A stretch of DNA of 64,000 nt from Bradyrhizobium sp. AZCC 2262 (GCF_036924535.1 NZ_JAZHRT010000001.1:6386001-6450000); one strand, 5' to 3'. Counted from the first letter of the stretch, positions 26,019 through 35,923 are shown. The notes: generated by a model from the sequence alone, not told the origin. Numbers and translations: made by a program.

Positions 26019-27182
26019 TCAAATTTTGGCCGGGGCAGACTTTTTAGCTGAGTCAGGCTTTTTGGCTGAGTCAGACTTGCCGTTGCAGATCGATTTCAGC
26101 GACCGCCATTCCTCTGATGTCAGCAGCGGCGGCCCGCTTGCCGACTGGTCTTCCCGGCTCATCCGCGTCAGCCGGTCCTCACTCAGGGGATGGGTGGAGA
26201 TGATGGAGAGGCCCTTGCTCTCCTTGCCGGTGACCCGAAGCAGCAATTCCCCGGTCGGCTTCGCCGGCCGGCCCAGCCGGTGCATGACGTCGATGGCAAA
26301 ACCGTCGGCATTGGTCTCGGCCTCGCGCGAGTGCGACGACGTCACCAGCGTGCGCGAGCCGAAGATCAGCGCGCTGGAGCCCGTGATGTCGCCGAACAGC
26401 AGCCCGATCAGGAACGACGTGCTGCCGTCGCGGATCAGCCCGCGCATGCTATCGCGATGCTTGAGATGGCCGAGCTCGTGGGCCAGCACGCCGGCGATTT
26501 CGTCGGCATTCTCGGCCTTCGCCAGCAATCCGTCGAACAGATACACCTTGCCGCCCGGCAGCGCGAAGGCATTGGGAATCGGGCTCGACAGCACGCCCGA
26601 CTGCACCGTGGTGTCGAGATCAGCGGATTCCCGAATCGCGGTGATGAGCTTGACGAACGCCTTCTGCCCAGCAGCATTATCGCAAGCCTTGGCATTGAAC
26701 ATCGTCTTGATCTGGCTGTCGGCGACATCGCCGAGCCGCCGTTCGAACGCCTCGGGCACCAGCGGCGTGAGGCGATCGGCGATCAACGGAAGTCCGAACA
26801 GCACCACGGCAACGATCGAAACCGCGGCCGCGAGCGACCAGCTGACAATGACGGCAACGCCGCGGCGGCCGGGCGTGTTCGCATCCAGCTTGGCGCAGCG
26901 TGAGACCAGTTCGGCCGCCAGCGCGTCGTCGCGAACCTCCAGCCGCGCCAGCGCAGGCGCGCTCAGGCAGGCGAGGCGCAGCATGCCTGAAGGGCTGTCG
27001 GCGCGGCGCATGTCGGCATAGTCCCACACCGCCAAAACCTGTTCGTGTTCGCTGATTTCGAGCCGGTCGGAGAAACGGAGCACAACCGCGCGGCGCCGGC
27101 TCGACGCCCCGTCGAAATAGATCGCCGCATTGGCCGGCGGCGTTTTCGAAATCTCCGGCGCGTCGTTTTCCATGGTCATCAT
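26019..27182 (-). CDS. Membrane-anchored M48-family zinc metallopeptidase
   Basis: The 387-residue protein has a soluble N-terminal segment (about 1-110), one transmembrane helix (about residues 118-138, VSWSLAAAVSIVAVVLFGLP) and a C-terminal M48 catalytic domain. The zinc motif is HELGHLKH, with the third ligand in SREAETNADGFAID, and a VYLFDGLLAKAENADEIAGV strand precedes it. The end repeats SDSAKKPDSAKKSAPAK, a Lys/Ala/Ser-rich tail. Such enzymes are membrane-bound proteases of envelope quality control (YggG/HtpX relatives). It is directly downstream of the DUF898 gene, with a repeat between them. Confidence 0.85.
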   Translation of the reverse strand: MMTMENDAPEISKTPPANAAIYFDGASSRRRAVVLRFSDRLEISEHEQVLAVWDYADMRRADSPSGMLRLACLSAPALARLEVRDDALAAELVSRCAKLDANTPGRRGVAVIVSWSLAAAVSIVAVVLFGLPLIADRLTPLVPEAFERRLGDVADSQIKTMFNAKACDNAAGQKAFVKLITAIRESADLDTTVQSGVLSSPIPNAFALPGGKVYLFDGLLAKAENADEIAGVLAHELGHLKHRDSMRGLIRDGSTSFLIGLLFGDITGSSALIFGSRTLVTSSHSREAETNADGFAIDVMHRLGRPAKPTGELLLRVTGKESKGLSIISTHPLSEDRLTRMSREDQSASGPPLLTSEEWRSLKSICNGKSDSAKKPDSAKKSAPAKI

Positions 27183-27191
27183 GCCTTGCCG

Positions 27192-27298
27192 CTAGAGCGT
27201 TTTCCAGCGAAGTGGGGACCGGTTCGCGTCAAGAAAACGCGTCAAATCAAAAATCTAGAGCCCCGTTCCGATTCCATCGGAACGGAAAAGGCTCTAGA
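27192..27298. repeat. Dispersed repeat family A, copy 3
   Basis: The copy is complete: CTAGAGCGTTTTCCAGCGAAG at the start (two bases short of the other copies' core), GGGGACCGGTTCGCGTCAAG, AAAACGCGTCAAATC, and a closing hairpin (CCGTTCCGAT / ATCGGAACGG) ending GGCTCTAGA. The last TAG, read on the minus strand as CTA complement, lies in the stop codon of the preceding DUF898 gene. Confidence 0.7.
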
Positions 27299-28451
27299 AT
27301 CCGCCGACATCGAGACCGTCGGCAAACCCTTCACCAAGCGCGTTGGCAAGGTCACCCCGCGCAGCGACGTTGGCGGCAGCCTCGAGACCGCTGATATTGA
27401 CCGAGCCCAGCACCTTCACCCAGAGATCCCGCGTCAGATAGACCCGGATCACGATGTTGAGCGAAAGCGCCAGCAACAGATAGCCCAGACCCGCCAGCAC
27501 CAGCAGCGGAATGCTCCTCATCAATTCCGGCGTCTTGAAAAACTCCATCAATCCCTCGCCGCTCATGCTGGCGACCAGCACCGCGCACAGGGCCAGATAG
27601 ATCCCGAAGACAAGCCCGAGCAAGGCCATCCAGCCGATCACTTTCCAGTACAGTCCGATCAATGCGCTCTTGGGCAACGACGATTCCACACGCACGCCGC
27701 CGAACCGGATGCCGGACAGCCACCAGCGCCACTCGATGGCCTTGTAGCCTGCATAAATGAAGGGGGCGATCGGACTTACGTAGATTGCGATCGGCGTGAG
27801 CAGCCATAGCCACCAGCCGCGCTTGAAGAACTCCCAGCCGCGCCCCTCAAAACTGCCCTGCAGGTCGCCGTAGAAGGAATGGCGCATCTTGTAGCGTTCG
27901 AGCGCCGCAGCGCGCCATGGCAGCACCAGTCCGAGCGTGAGGATCATCAGCAGGCCCCACAGCGACGCCTGCAGGGCATAGAGCCAGCCCGAGCCGGTCA
28001 TCCAGAAGCGCACGCCGCGCCATACCGTACGCGTCAGGCGGTAGCGCCGCGCGCGGTAGATCGCGAACTGCCCGAACAGAAAGAAGAAGGCGATCAGGGG
28101 AATGCTGGCGAACGCCTTATAGCGCTCGGCCTCGAGACCAATGAGAAAATAACCAAGATAGATCGGCACCAGGATCGCGAGCGCGACCAGAAAGCCGATC
28201 AGCAACTCCTTGCCGCGGCCGGTATATTCGGCAGCATCGCCATCGACCAATGTGTTGGACCAGAGATGGCGGCGGATGTCAGTGAGGAGCCAGAATCGAT
28301 AGAAGCCGAGGGTGACGAATTCGAGCGCGGCGCCGCGCTTGGCCAGATCAAAGAATTCGCCGCGTTTGCCGGAAAACGCCACCGGCATCGGCGGCGGCAC
28401 GGGTGAAGGCGGCGGTGGCGGCACCTGCGGGGGCCAGCTCATCTCGTTCAT
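27294..28451 (-). CDS. DUF898 / YjgN-family polytopic membrane protein
   Basis: The 385-residue protein has a Pro-rich N-terminus (WPPQVPPPPPSPVPPP), a soluble start (FSGKRGEFFDLAKRGAALEF) and at least six hydrophobic segments, with YRFWLLTDIRRHLWSNT and WWLSGIRFGG as family landmarks of DUF898. Its stop codon is inside a repeat copy, so the last residues could be altered by the repeat. It precedes an M48 peptidase on the same strand, an arrangement that suggests a functional pair in membrane quality control (inference). Confidence 0.82.
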   Translation of the reverse strand: MNEMSWPPQVPPPPPSPVPPPMPVAFSGKRGEFFDLAKRGAALEFVTLGFYRFWLLTDIRRHLWSNTLVDGDAAEYTGRGKELLIGFLVALAILVPIYLGYFLIGLEAERYKAFASIPLIAFFFLFGQFAIYRARRYRLTRTVWRGVRFWMTGSGWLYALQASLWGLLMILTLGLVLPWRAAALERYKMRHSFYGDLQGSFEGRGWEFFKRGWWLWLLTPIAIYVSPIAPFIYAGYKAIEWRWWLSGIRFGGVRVESSLPKSALIGLYWKVIGWMALLGLVFGIYLALCAVLVASMSGEGLMEFFKTPELMRSIPLLVLAGLGYLLLALSLNIVIRVYLTRDLWVKVLGSVNISGLEAAANVAARGDLANALGEGFADGLDVGGF

Positions 28452-28537
28452 GGTTCAACTCCAGCGCGAACGGTGGCGGATCAAACCACGAATTTGTCGG
28501 CCGTTGTGTGACCAAGGTCCCACACTCAGAGCTATAA

Positions 28538-29710
28538 TTATGCTGTTTTTTCGAACAGCTCCCGGCCGATCAGCATGCGGCGGATTTCGCTGGTGCCGGC
28601 ACCGATCTCGTAGAGCTTGGCGTCGCGCAACAGACGCCCGGTCGGATAGTCGTTGATGTAGCCATTGCCGCCAAGCAGCTGGATGGCGTCGAGCGCGCAT
28701 TGCGTCGCCTTTTCGGCGGCATAGAGGATCGCGCCGGCCGCATCCTCGCGCGTGGTCTCGCCGCGGTCGCAGGCTTTTGCCACCGCATATACATAGGCGC
28801 GCGAGGCGTTCATCGTGGTGTACATGTCGGCGAGCTTGCCCTGCACCAGTTGGAAGGTACCGATCGGTTCGCCGAACTGCTTGCGCTCGTGCACGTAGGG
28901 CAGCACCACGTCCATGCAGGCCTGCATGATGCCGATCGGGCCCGCCGCCAGCACGGCGCGCTCGTAATCGAGGCCCGACATCAGCACGTTGACGCCGCGG
29001 CCGACTTCACTGAGCACGTTTTCTTCCGGCACCTCGCAATCCTCGAACACGAGTTCGCAGGTGTCGGAGCCGCGCATGCCGAGCTTGTCGAGTTTCTGCG
29101 CGGTGGAAAATCCCTTCATGCCCTTTTCGATGATGAAGGCGGTCATGCCGCGCGGACCGGCCTCGGGATTGGTCTTGGCGTAAACCACCAGCGTGTCGGC
29201 GACCGGGCCATTGGTGATCCACATCTTGTTGCCGTTGAGCACAAAACGGTCGCCCTTCTTGTCGGCGCGGGTCTTCATCGAGACCACGTCCGAGCCGGCG
29301 CCCGGCTCCGACATCGCCAGCGAGCCGACATGCTCGCCCGAGATCAGCTTCGGCAAATACTTCCGCTTCTGCGCCTCGCTGCCGTTGCGGCGGATCTGGT
29401 TGACGCAGAGGTTGGAATGCGCGCCGTAGGACAGGCCGACCGCAGCCGAGGCCCGCGACATCTCCTCCACCGCAATGCAGTGCTCGAGATATCCGAGGCC
29501 GGTGCCGCCATACTCCTCCTCGACGGTGATACCGTGCAGGCCGAGCGCGCCTATTTTGGGCCAGAGGTCGCGCGGGAATTGATTGCTGCGGTCGATCTCG
29601 GCGGCGCGCGGCGCGATTTCGTTTTGCGAAAACGCATGCACCGTCTCGCGGATCGCATCCGCGGTTTCGCCGAGATCGAAGTTGAACATCCGATGGGCGT
29701 TGGGGATCAT
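28538..29710 (-). CDS. ivd: Isovaleryl-CoA dehydrogenase
   Basis: FAD-dependent acyl-CoA dehydrogenase of 390 residues that oxidises isovaleryl-CoA to 3-methylcrotonyl-CoA in leucine breakdown. It has the family FAD-binding motifs [15 protein letters not shown] and [17 protein letters not shown], the helix [15 protein letters not shown] with the catalytic Glu position of IVD (rather than the Glu near the C-terminus of other acyl-CoA dehydrogenases), and [20 protein letters not shown] at the C-terminus. GGGAGG lies six bases before the chosen ATG; earlier in-frame starts are unsupported. No 3-methylcrotonyl-CoA carboxylase genes are adjacent. Confidence 0.9.
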   Translation of the reverse strand: MIPNAHRMFNFDLGETADAIRETVHAFSQNEIAPRAAEIDRSNQFPRDLWPKIGALGLHGITVEEEYGGTGLGYLEHCIAVEEMSRASAAVGLSYGAHSNLCVNQIRRNGSEAQKRKYLPKLISGEHVGSLAMSEPGAGSDVVSMKTRADKKGDRFVLNGNKMWITNGPVADTLVVYAKTNPEAGPRGMTAFIIEKGMKGFSTAQKLDKLGMRGSDTCELVFEDCEVPEENVLSEVGRGVNVLMSGLDYERAVLAAGPIGIMQACMDVVLPYVHERKQFGEPIGTFQLVQGKLADMYTTMNASRAYVYAVAKACDRGETTREDAAGAILYAAEKATQCALDAIQLLGGNGYINDYPTGRLLRDAKLYEIGAGTSEIRRMLIGRELFEKTA

Positions 29711-29752
29711 GGCCGCCTCCCGGCGAATTAAATGTTGTTTCAAGCAGCCTTA

Positions 29753-29845
29753 TAGCGTTTTCGAGCGAAGTGGACACGGTTCGCGTCAAGAAAACGCGTC
29801 AAAACAAGAATCTGGAGCCCTGGTTCAATCAAAACCGGGCTCCAG
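29753..29845. repeat. Dispersed repeat family A, copy 4
   Basis: It contains GCGTTTTCGAGCGAAGTGGA, CACGGTTCGCGTCAAG, AAAACGCGTCAAAAC and a terminal GGAGCCCTGGTT / AACCGGGCTCC hairpin. It sits in the divergent region between the isovaleryl-CoA dehydrogenase and P450 genes. Confidence 0.7.
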
Positions 29846-29965
29846 TGTCCGGCCCGGCCAAATGCACCCAACTCGTCCTTGCGTCGGCGCACGGCTCGGG
29901 ATGTAATAAGGTAAAACATCGCCCCTCCGGCATGCTTCGGCGGGGGAACAGTCAGGGAGGTGTTC

Positions 29966-31237
29966 ATGCACGGAACCATCGATCTCGCCGGAGATTCCCA
30001 TCTGCACGCCGCGCGCGACAGGGCCCGGTCGATTCCACTCGGCGATTTCGACGTCAGCAATCCCGAACTGTTCACGACCGACTCGTTCTGGCCGTATTTC
30101 GACCGGCTGCGCCGGGAAGACCCGGTGCATTACTGCAAGGACAGCATGTTCGGGCCGTATTGGTCGGTGACCAAATACAACGACATCATGGACATCGAGA
30201 CCAACCACGCGGTGTTCTCCTCGGCTTCCTCCCTTGGCGGCATCACCATCCGCGACATCGCACCGAATCTACGCTCCGAGAGCTTCATCGCCATGGACCA
30301 GCCGCGCCACTCCGCGCAGCGCAAGACCGTGGCGCCGATGTTCACGCCCACTCATCTCGATCAGCTCGCGATCAACATTCGCAAGCGTTCCGCCGAATGC
30401 CTCGACAACCTTCCTGTCAACGAGGTGTTCGACTGGGTCGACAAGGTTTCGATCGAGCTCACCACGCAGATGCTCGCCGTGCTGTTCGACTTTCCCTGGG
30501 AAGACCGCCGCAAACTGACGCGCTGGTCCGACGTCGCGACCACGCTTCCCGGCCCCGACGGCCTCGTCGCGACCGAGGAGGAGCGGCAGGCCGAGCTGAT
30601 GGAATGCGCGACCTATTTCGGAAAACTCTGGAAAGAGCGCATCAGCCAGCCGCCGAAGAGTGACCTGTTGTCGATGATGGCGCATAGCCCTGCCACGCGC
30701 GACATGGACCCGAAGAATTTTCTCGGCAATTTGATCCTGCTGATCGTCGGCGGCAACGACACCACCCGCAACACGCTGTCGGGCAGCGTCTACGCGCTGA
30801 ACAAGAATCCGGATCAGTACCGCAAGCTGCGCGACAACCCTGCCCTGATCGACAGTTTCGTGCCGGAGGTGATCCGCTGGCAGACGCCGCTGGCGCATAT
30901 GCGCCGCACCGCGCTCGAAGACATCGAGTTCTGCGGCCGGCAGATCAAGAAGGGTGACAAGGTCGTGATGTGGTACGTCTCTGGCAACCGTGACGAGGAC
31001 GTGATCGACCGCCCCTACGAATTTATCATTGATCGCACCCGGCCGCGCACCCACATTTCCTTCGGTTTCGGGATCCACCGTTGCGTCGGAATCCGACTGG
31101 CCGAGCTGCAACTGAAGATTATCTGGGAAGAAATCCTCAAGCGGTACGACAATATTGAGGTGGTCGGCGAACCGAAGCGGGTGTATTCGAGTTTTGTCAA
31201 AGGTTACGAGACTTTGCCGGTCCGGATCGGCGGCTAA
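29966..31237 (+). CDS. Cytochrome P450, CYP153-like (first of tandem pair)
   Basis: Soluble bacterial P450 of 423 residues. Landmarks: DIDVSNP-like start ([15 protein letters not shown]), [41 protein letters not shown]-helix [13 protein letters not shown] of the ExxR motif, and the heme loop [10 protein letters not shown] (heme ligand Cys373). These closely follow my recollection of CYP153, terminal alkane/fatty-acid hydroxylases. A ferredoxin and ferredoxin reductase are needed but absent from the window. ATG chosen because GGGAGG sits five bases upstream; the GTG six bases earlier overlaps that site. Confidence 0.85.
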   Translation: MHGTIDLAGDSHLHAARDRARSIPLGDFDVSNPELFTTDSFWPYFDRLRREDPVHYCKDSMFGPYWSVTKYNDIMDIETNHAVFSSASSLGGITIRDIAPNLRSESFIAMDQPRHSAQRKTVAPMFTPTHLDQLAINIRKRSAECLDNLPVNEVFDWVDKVSIELTTQMLAVLFDFPWEDRRKLTRWSDVATTLPGPDGLVATEEERQAELMECATYFGKLWKERISQPPKSDLLSMMAHSPATRDMDPKNFLGNLILLIVGGNDTTRNTLSGSVYALNKNPDQYRKLRDNPALIDSFVPEVIRWQTPLAHMRRTALEDIEFCGRQIKKGDKVVMWYVSGNRDEDVIDRPYEFIIDRTRPRTHISFGFGIHRCVGIRLAELQLKIIWEEILKRYDNIEVVGEPKRVYSSFVKGYETLPVRIGG

Positions 31238-31268
31238 CCTCGCCCCTTAGCACCTGGGATTATGAGAA

Positions 31269-32543
31269 ATGAACGTCCAGACCGCCGTCAGAGCCGACAA
31301 GAAAGAGCTTCTGCGCGCCGCGCGTGAAGAAGCCTATTCCACGCCGCTCAGGGATTTTCATCCCGGTGCGCCAAGGCTATTCCAGAACGACACGCTGTGG
31401 CCCTGGTTCGAGCGGCTGCGCAAGGAAGAGCCGGTGCATTACTGCACCAACGCGCCGATCGAACCCTATTGGTCGGTCACCAAGTACAATGACATCATGC
31501 ATGTCGACACCAACCACGGCATCTTCTCCTCCGATTCCACGTTGGGCGGCATCTCGATCCGCGACGTGCCGCCGGGCTATGACTATCCGAGCTTCATCGC
31601 GATGGATCAGCCGCGACACTCTTCGCAGCGCAAGACGGTGTCGCCGATGTTCACGCCGACGCATCTGGATGAACTGGCAAAGCTGATCCGCGAGCGCGCG
31701 CAAAAGGTGCTGGACAATTTGCCGCGCAACGAGACCTTCAACTTCGTCGAGCGCGTCTCGATCGAGCTGACCACGCAGATGCTGGCGACGCTGTTCGATT
31801 TCCCCTGGGAGGAGCGGCGCAAGCTGACGCGCTGGTCCGACGTCTCGACCGCGCTGCCCAAGAGCGGCGTGGTGGAATCGCCCGAGCAGCGGCGCCAGGA
31901 GATGGATGAATGCTACGCCTATTTCTCAAAACTCTGGAACGAGCGCGTCAACGCGCCGCCGCGTAATGATTTGCTGTCGATGATGGCCCACAGCGACGCG
32001 ACGCGGCACATGGACCCCGACAATCTGATGGGCAACATCATCCTGTTGATCGTCGGCGGCAACGACACCACCCGCAACACCATGAGCGGCTCGGTGCTGG
32101 CGCTGAACGAGCACCCGGATCAATATCAGAAGCTGCGTGAAAACCCGGCGCTGATCGATTCCATGGTGCCGGAAGTGATCCGCTGGCAGACGCCGCTCGC
32201 CCACATGCGCCGCACCGCGCTGGTCGACACCGAGATCGGCGGCAAGAAGATCAAGAAGGGTGACCGCGTCGTGATGTGGTACGTCTCGGGCAACCGCGAC
32301 GAGGAAGGTATCGAGAAGCCCGACGAGTTCATCATCGACCGCGCCCGCCCCCGTACCCATCTGTCGTTCGGCTTCGGCATCCACCGCTGCGTCGGCATGC
32401 GGCTCGCCGAGCTGCAGCTCAAGATCGTGTGGCAGGAAATGCTCAAGCGCTTCGACCGCATCGAAGTGGTCGGCGAGCCGAAGCGGGTCTATTCGAGCTT
32501 TGTACGCGGCATCGAGCAGCTGCCGGTGCGCATTCCCGCGTGA
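31269..32543 (+). CDS. Cytochrome P450, CYP153-like (second of tandem pair)
   Basis: The 424-residue protein is a close paralog of the preceding one, sharing long identical blocks such as [45 protein letters not shown] and [19 protein letters not shown] (heme Cys374). Differences concentrate in the first ~30 residues and near residues 190-215, in the B/C-loop and F/G regions that set substrate access. It starts 31 bp after the first P450 stop, so the two are probably cotranscribed. It likely hydroxylates a related but distinct hydrocarbon chain. Confidence 0.85.
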   Translation: MNVQTAVRADKKELLRAAREEAYSTPLRDFHPGAPRLFQNDTLWPWFERLRKEEPVHYCTNAPIEPYWSVTKYNDIMHVDTNHGIFSSDSTLGGISIRDVPPGYDYPSFIAMDQPRHSSQRKTVSPMFTPTHLDELAKLIRERAQKVLDNLPRNETFNFVERVSIELTTQMLATLFDFPWEERRKLTRWSDVSTALPKSGVVESPEQRRQEMDECYAYFSKLWNERVNAPPRNDLLSMMAHSDATRHMDPDNLMGNIILLIVGGNDTTRNTMSGSVLALNEHPDQYQKLRENPALIDSMVPEVIRWQTPLAHMRRTALVDTEIGGKKIKKGDRVVMWYVSGNRDEEGIEKPDEFIIDRARPRTHLSFGFGIHRCVGMRLAELQLKIVWQEMLKRFDRIEVVGEPKRVYSSFVRGIEQLPVRIPA

Positions 32544-32637
32544 GCAACAGCGACCTCAACCGCGCGAGGTCCGAAAGGGAAACTGCGACAGGCATCGCGT
32601 ACGATCAGACGATTCCTGCTGTGGCTCCCCGTCGCGG

Positions 32638-33801
32638 CTATTCAGCCAGTTCGCGCATGACCTTTATCAGGTCGGATTTACCCTCGAAGCCGATGCCCGG
32701 AAGTTCGGGCATGACGATGTGCCCGTCCTGCACCTGCACGGTGTCAGGGAAGCCGCCGTACGGCTGAAACAAATCGGGATAGCTTTCATTGCCACCGAGA
32801 CCAAGGCCCGCCGCAATATTGAGCGACATCTGATGGCCGCCGTGGGGAATACAACGGGACGGTGACCAGCCATGCTGGGCCAGAACATCGAGTGTCCGGA
32901 GATATTCGACAAGCCCATACGAGAGCGCACAATCGAACTGCAACCAATCCCGATCCGGCCGCATGCCGCCGTAGCGGAGTAGATTGCGCGCGTCCTGGTG
33001 CGAGAAGAGATTTTCTCCGGTCGCCATCGGACCTGGATAGAATTCCGAGATCGCGGCTTGAAGCGCGTAGTCGAGCGGATCGCCGATCTCCTCGTACCAG
33101 AACAGCGGGTAGTCGCGCAGCATCTTCGCGTAGGCGATACCGGTCTCGAGATCGAAGCGTCCGTTGGCGTCGACGGCAAGCCGCGCTTGCGAGCCGATCT
33201 CCTTCAACACGGCTTCGATCCGTCCGCGGTCCTCGTCGATGGAGGCGCCGCCGATCTTCATCTTCACCACGTTGTAACCGCGGTTGAGATAGCCGCGCAT
33301 CTCCGCCTGCAGCGCCGAATTATCCTTGCCTGGATAGTAGTAACCGCCGGCCGCGTAAACGAAGACGCGGGGATTGGCCTCACGGCCCTTCTTTTCGGCG
33401 AGAAGGCGAAACAGCGGCTTGCCGGCGATCTTCGAGACCGCGTCCCAGACAGCCATGTCGAGTGTACCGACGGCGACAGAACGCTCGCCGTGCCCGCCCG
33501 GCTTTTCATTGGACATCATCGCTGTCCAGATCCGATGCGGATCGAGGTTGGTGCCCGCGTCATCGAGCAGGCTCGCGGGCTCGGCTTCGATGATGCGATT
33601 ACGAAAGCGTTCCCGGATCAGACCGCCCTGACCATAGCGGCCATTGGAATTGAAGCCATATCCGACGACGCGGCGACCGTCGCGCATCACATCCGTTACC
33701 ACGGCGACGAGGCTCGCCGTCATTTTCGAGAAGTCGATATAGGCGTTCCGGATCGGAGATGCGATCGGCTTGGTGATTTCGACGACATCGACGATGCGCA
33801 T
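32638..33801 (-). CDS. tarD: D(-)-tartrate dehydratase (enolase superfamily)
   Basis: The 387-residue protein matches my recollection of the characterised Bradyrhizobium japonicum TarD, which dehydrates D(-)-tartrate to oxaloacetate. Residues visible: base Lys in VVKMKIGG, metal-ligand region DANGRFDLETGIAYAKM, YEEIGDPLDYAL, TGENLFSHQDAR, and general base His in PHGGHQMSLN. GYGFNSNGRYGQGGLIRERF is also shared. The start MRIVDVVEITKP has AAGGA seven bases upstream. It is divergent from a LysR regulator that likely senses tartrate. Confidence 0.88.
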   Translation of the reverse strand: MRIVDVVEITKPIASPIRNAYIDFSKMTASLVAVVTDVMRDGRRVVGYGFNSNGRYGQGGLIRERFRNRIIEAEPASLLDDAGTNLDPHRIWTAMMSNEKPGGHGERSVAVGTLDMAVWDAVSKIAGKPLFRLLAEKKGREANPRVFVYAAGGYYYPGKDNSALQAEMRGYLNRGYNVVKMKIGGASIDEDRGRIEAVLKEIGSQARLAVDANGRFDLETGIAYAKMLRDYPLFWYEEIGDPLDYALQAAISEFYPGPMATGENLFSHQDARNLLRYGGMRPDRDWLQFDCALSYGLVEYLRTLDVLAQHGWSPSRCIPHGGHQMSLNIAAGLGLGGNESYPDLFQPYGGFPDTVQVQDGHIVMPELPGIGFEGKSDLIKVMRELAE

Positions 33802-33964
33802 GATGTTTTCCTTCCACGGGTTTGTTGTCTGCCGCCGGCACGCGATTGCCGCTGGCCATGCAGAAAACGACACCACCAAGACTGTTCCGTATCATCCTTA
33901 GGGCTGGATTTGGCTCACGGCCAATGCTATTCCCGGAACTGGTTATGTTGATACGGCATTACCA

Positions 33965-34858
33965 ATGGAACTGATCTGGTTTGAGGACTACCTGGCGCTC
34001 GCTGAAACCCTGAACTTTTCGAGGGCCGCCGAGACACGGCACGTCACCCAACCGGCCTTCAGCCGAAGGATTCGCGCCCTTGAGAATTGGGTCGGCGCGG
34101 CCCTGTTCACCCGCACGACGCACGGCGTTGCGCTAACCCGGGCGGGAGAGCATTTTCACGATCAGGCGGAGATACTGACGCGCGCGCTGAATCAACTGCG
34201 CCGTGAAACATTCGAAGTTTCCAGCGGCAGTGCAAGATTGTTATCGATCGCGGCGACGCACGCGCTGTCTTTCACTTTTTTCCCAAAGTGGGTTCGCAGC
34301 AATGAAAGAGTTCTGGCCCTTGGAAATCTCAATCTGATCTCCGACAGCATGCAAGCGTGCGAGCAGATGATGCTGCGTGGCGATGCCCAGTTTCTGCTTT
34401 GTCATTTCCACAGCAAAATGAGCAGCCGGATCGCGTCCGGTCCATTCAAGAGCATCGTGGTCGGCGCCGACACCCTCGTTCCGCTGAGTGTGCCCGACAG
34501 AAACGGTGCCCCACGCTGGCGGCTTCGTGGCGGCAAGCCGGTCAAATACCTTGCCTATAGTGCGCAGTCGGGATTGGGACGGATCGTGGCCGCCCGATGG
34601 GGAACGAAAGATCAAGCCTTTACGCTCGAGACGATTTTTACCTCTCATCTGGCCGCGACGCTGCAGTCGATGGCCCGTGCTGGAGACGGCGTGGCATGGC
34701 TGCCCCGGACTTTGGCCGAAGATGATATTTCGGCTGGACTGCTGGTTGAAGCGGGCGATGCGGATTTGAAGATCCCCATCGAAATTCGTCTTTTCCGGCC
34801 TGCGGCGCGTCAGAGCCATGCGGTTGAAGCGATTTGGGCGGCCTTCGAGCGAAACTGA
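33965..34858 (+). CDS. LysR family regulator, probable regulator of tarD
   Basis: The 297-residue protein has a LysR HTH (WFEDYLALAETLNFSRAAE, VTQPAFSRRIRALENWVGA, THGVALTRAGE) and a substrate-binding domain (LISDSMQACEQMMLRGDAQF). It is divergent from the tartrate dehydratase across 163 bp, the classical LysR arrangement, so autoregulation and tartrate-induced activation of tarD are likely. No clear T-N11-A box was assigned. Confidence 0.87.
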   Translation: MELIWFEDYLALAETLNFSRAAETRHVTQPAFSRRIRALENWVGAALFTRTTHGVALTRAGEHFHDQAEILTRALNQLRRETFEVSSGSARLLSIAATHALSFTFFPKWVRSNERVLALGNLNLISDSMQACEQMMLRGDAQFLLCHFHSKMSSRIASGPFKSIVVGADTLVPLSVPDRNGAPRWRLRGGKPVKYLAYSAQSGLGRIVAARWGTKDQAFTLETIFTSHLAATLQSMARAGDGVAWLPRTLAEDDISAGLLVEAGDADLKIPIEIRLFRPAARQSHAVEAIWAAFERN

Positions 34859-34999
34859 TGCACGTCGGTGCCATCAGGCGTTCGCCCTGGCGAACATGGC
34901 TGTAGCGCCCCTATACAATTGCGGCATGACTGCTGTAGCCAGATGAGAATGCCGGGCTCGCCCGTTTTGTTCTAAGCCAATCTCGGCCCTTACATCGAC

Positions 35000-35923
35000 T
35001 CAGGCGAACCTGATGTCCCAGAGGCCCTCTTCGCGGCAGGCGGTGAGTTCGTCGCGGAGCAGCTCGGTCACAAGCGTGATCGCCGTCGAGCCGGGATGAT
35101 CGATGGGAGAAGCAAGCGTCAGTTCGCGCATCGGCGCCGGTTTTGATATCGCAGCCGTTTCCAGCCGGCCGCTGGCGACCTCGTGGCGCACCGAGGAAGG
35201 CGGCAACAGCGTGTACCCCAACCCTTCCTCGACGAGGCTGGTCAGCACCCGGAAGGAATCCGCTTCCAGCTTGACGTCGAGCTTCAGTTTCTTCTTCGCC
35301 GCCGCCTGTTCGATCAGCGCCCGGAGCCCATGCGAATGACTGGGCAGCACAAGTCTTTGCTTCAGCAGCCAGCCGATATCGACCTGCTTCCTCTCGGACA
35401 GCCCGCTGCCGCGCGGGCCCACGGCGACGATGGGATCGCGGCCGAGGCTCTGCACGGTCAGATGCAGATCGCTCGACGGCCCGTAGATCAAAGCCAGATC
35501 CATCTCGCCGCGGTGCAGCCATTCCATCAGATGGCCGCTGTAGCTCTCGACGATGCACAGCGAGATGCCCGGATATTTGTCGACGGTGCGCCGTGCAAGC
35601 CGCGCCGAAATCACGCAGCTCACGGTCGGCACCAGCCCGAGCACCACGCGGCCCGACGGCGGGCCGCCCGCGGACTGGATCTCGTCGCGCACCTGGTCGA
35701 TCTGCCGGACGATGCCCGCCGTCCTTGCGAGCAGCAGCCGGCCGGCGTCGGTCAGCACCATGCCGCGGCCGTTCCGGGTGAACAGCTCGGCCCGCAATTC
35801 ATGCTCGAGCAGCTTGATCTGGCGGCTCAGCGCCGGCTGCGCCACCCGCAGCGTGTCCGAGGCCTTGCTGAGGCTGCCGAGCTCCGCCACGCAACTGAAC
35901 GTCCTGAGCTGCCTGATATCCAT
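35000..35923 (-). CDS. LysR family transcriptional regulator (NAC/CysB-like group)
   Basis: The 307-residue protein has the LysR HTH (IRQLRTFSCVAELGSLSKAS, VAQPALSRQIKLLEHELRA, FTRNGRGMVLTDAG) and an effector domain with LGLVPTVSC and LLPPSSVRHEVASGRLE, typical of LysR regulators of aromatic or organic-acid catabolism. It is divergent, across 127 bp, from the acyl-CoA dehydrogenase-caiB-dehydratase operon, which it likely controls. Confidence 0.87.
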   Translation of the reverse strand: MDIRQLRTFSCVAELGSLSKASDTLRVAQPALSRQIKLLEHELRAELFTRNGRGMVLTDAGRLLLARTAGIVRQIDQVRDEIQSAGGPPSGRVVLGLVPTVSCVISARLARRTVDKYPGISLCIVESYSGHLMEWLHRGEMDLALIYGPSSDLHLTVQSLGRDPIVAVGPRGSGLSERKQVDIGWLLKQRLVLPSHSHGLRALIEQAAAKKKLKLDVKLEADSFRVLTSLVEEGLGYTLLPPSSVRHEVASGRLETAAISKPAPMRELTLASPIDHPGSTAITLVTELLRDELTACREEGLWDIRFA

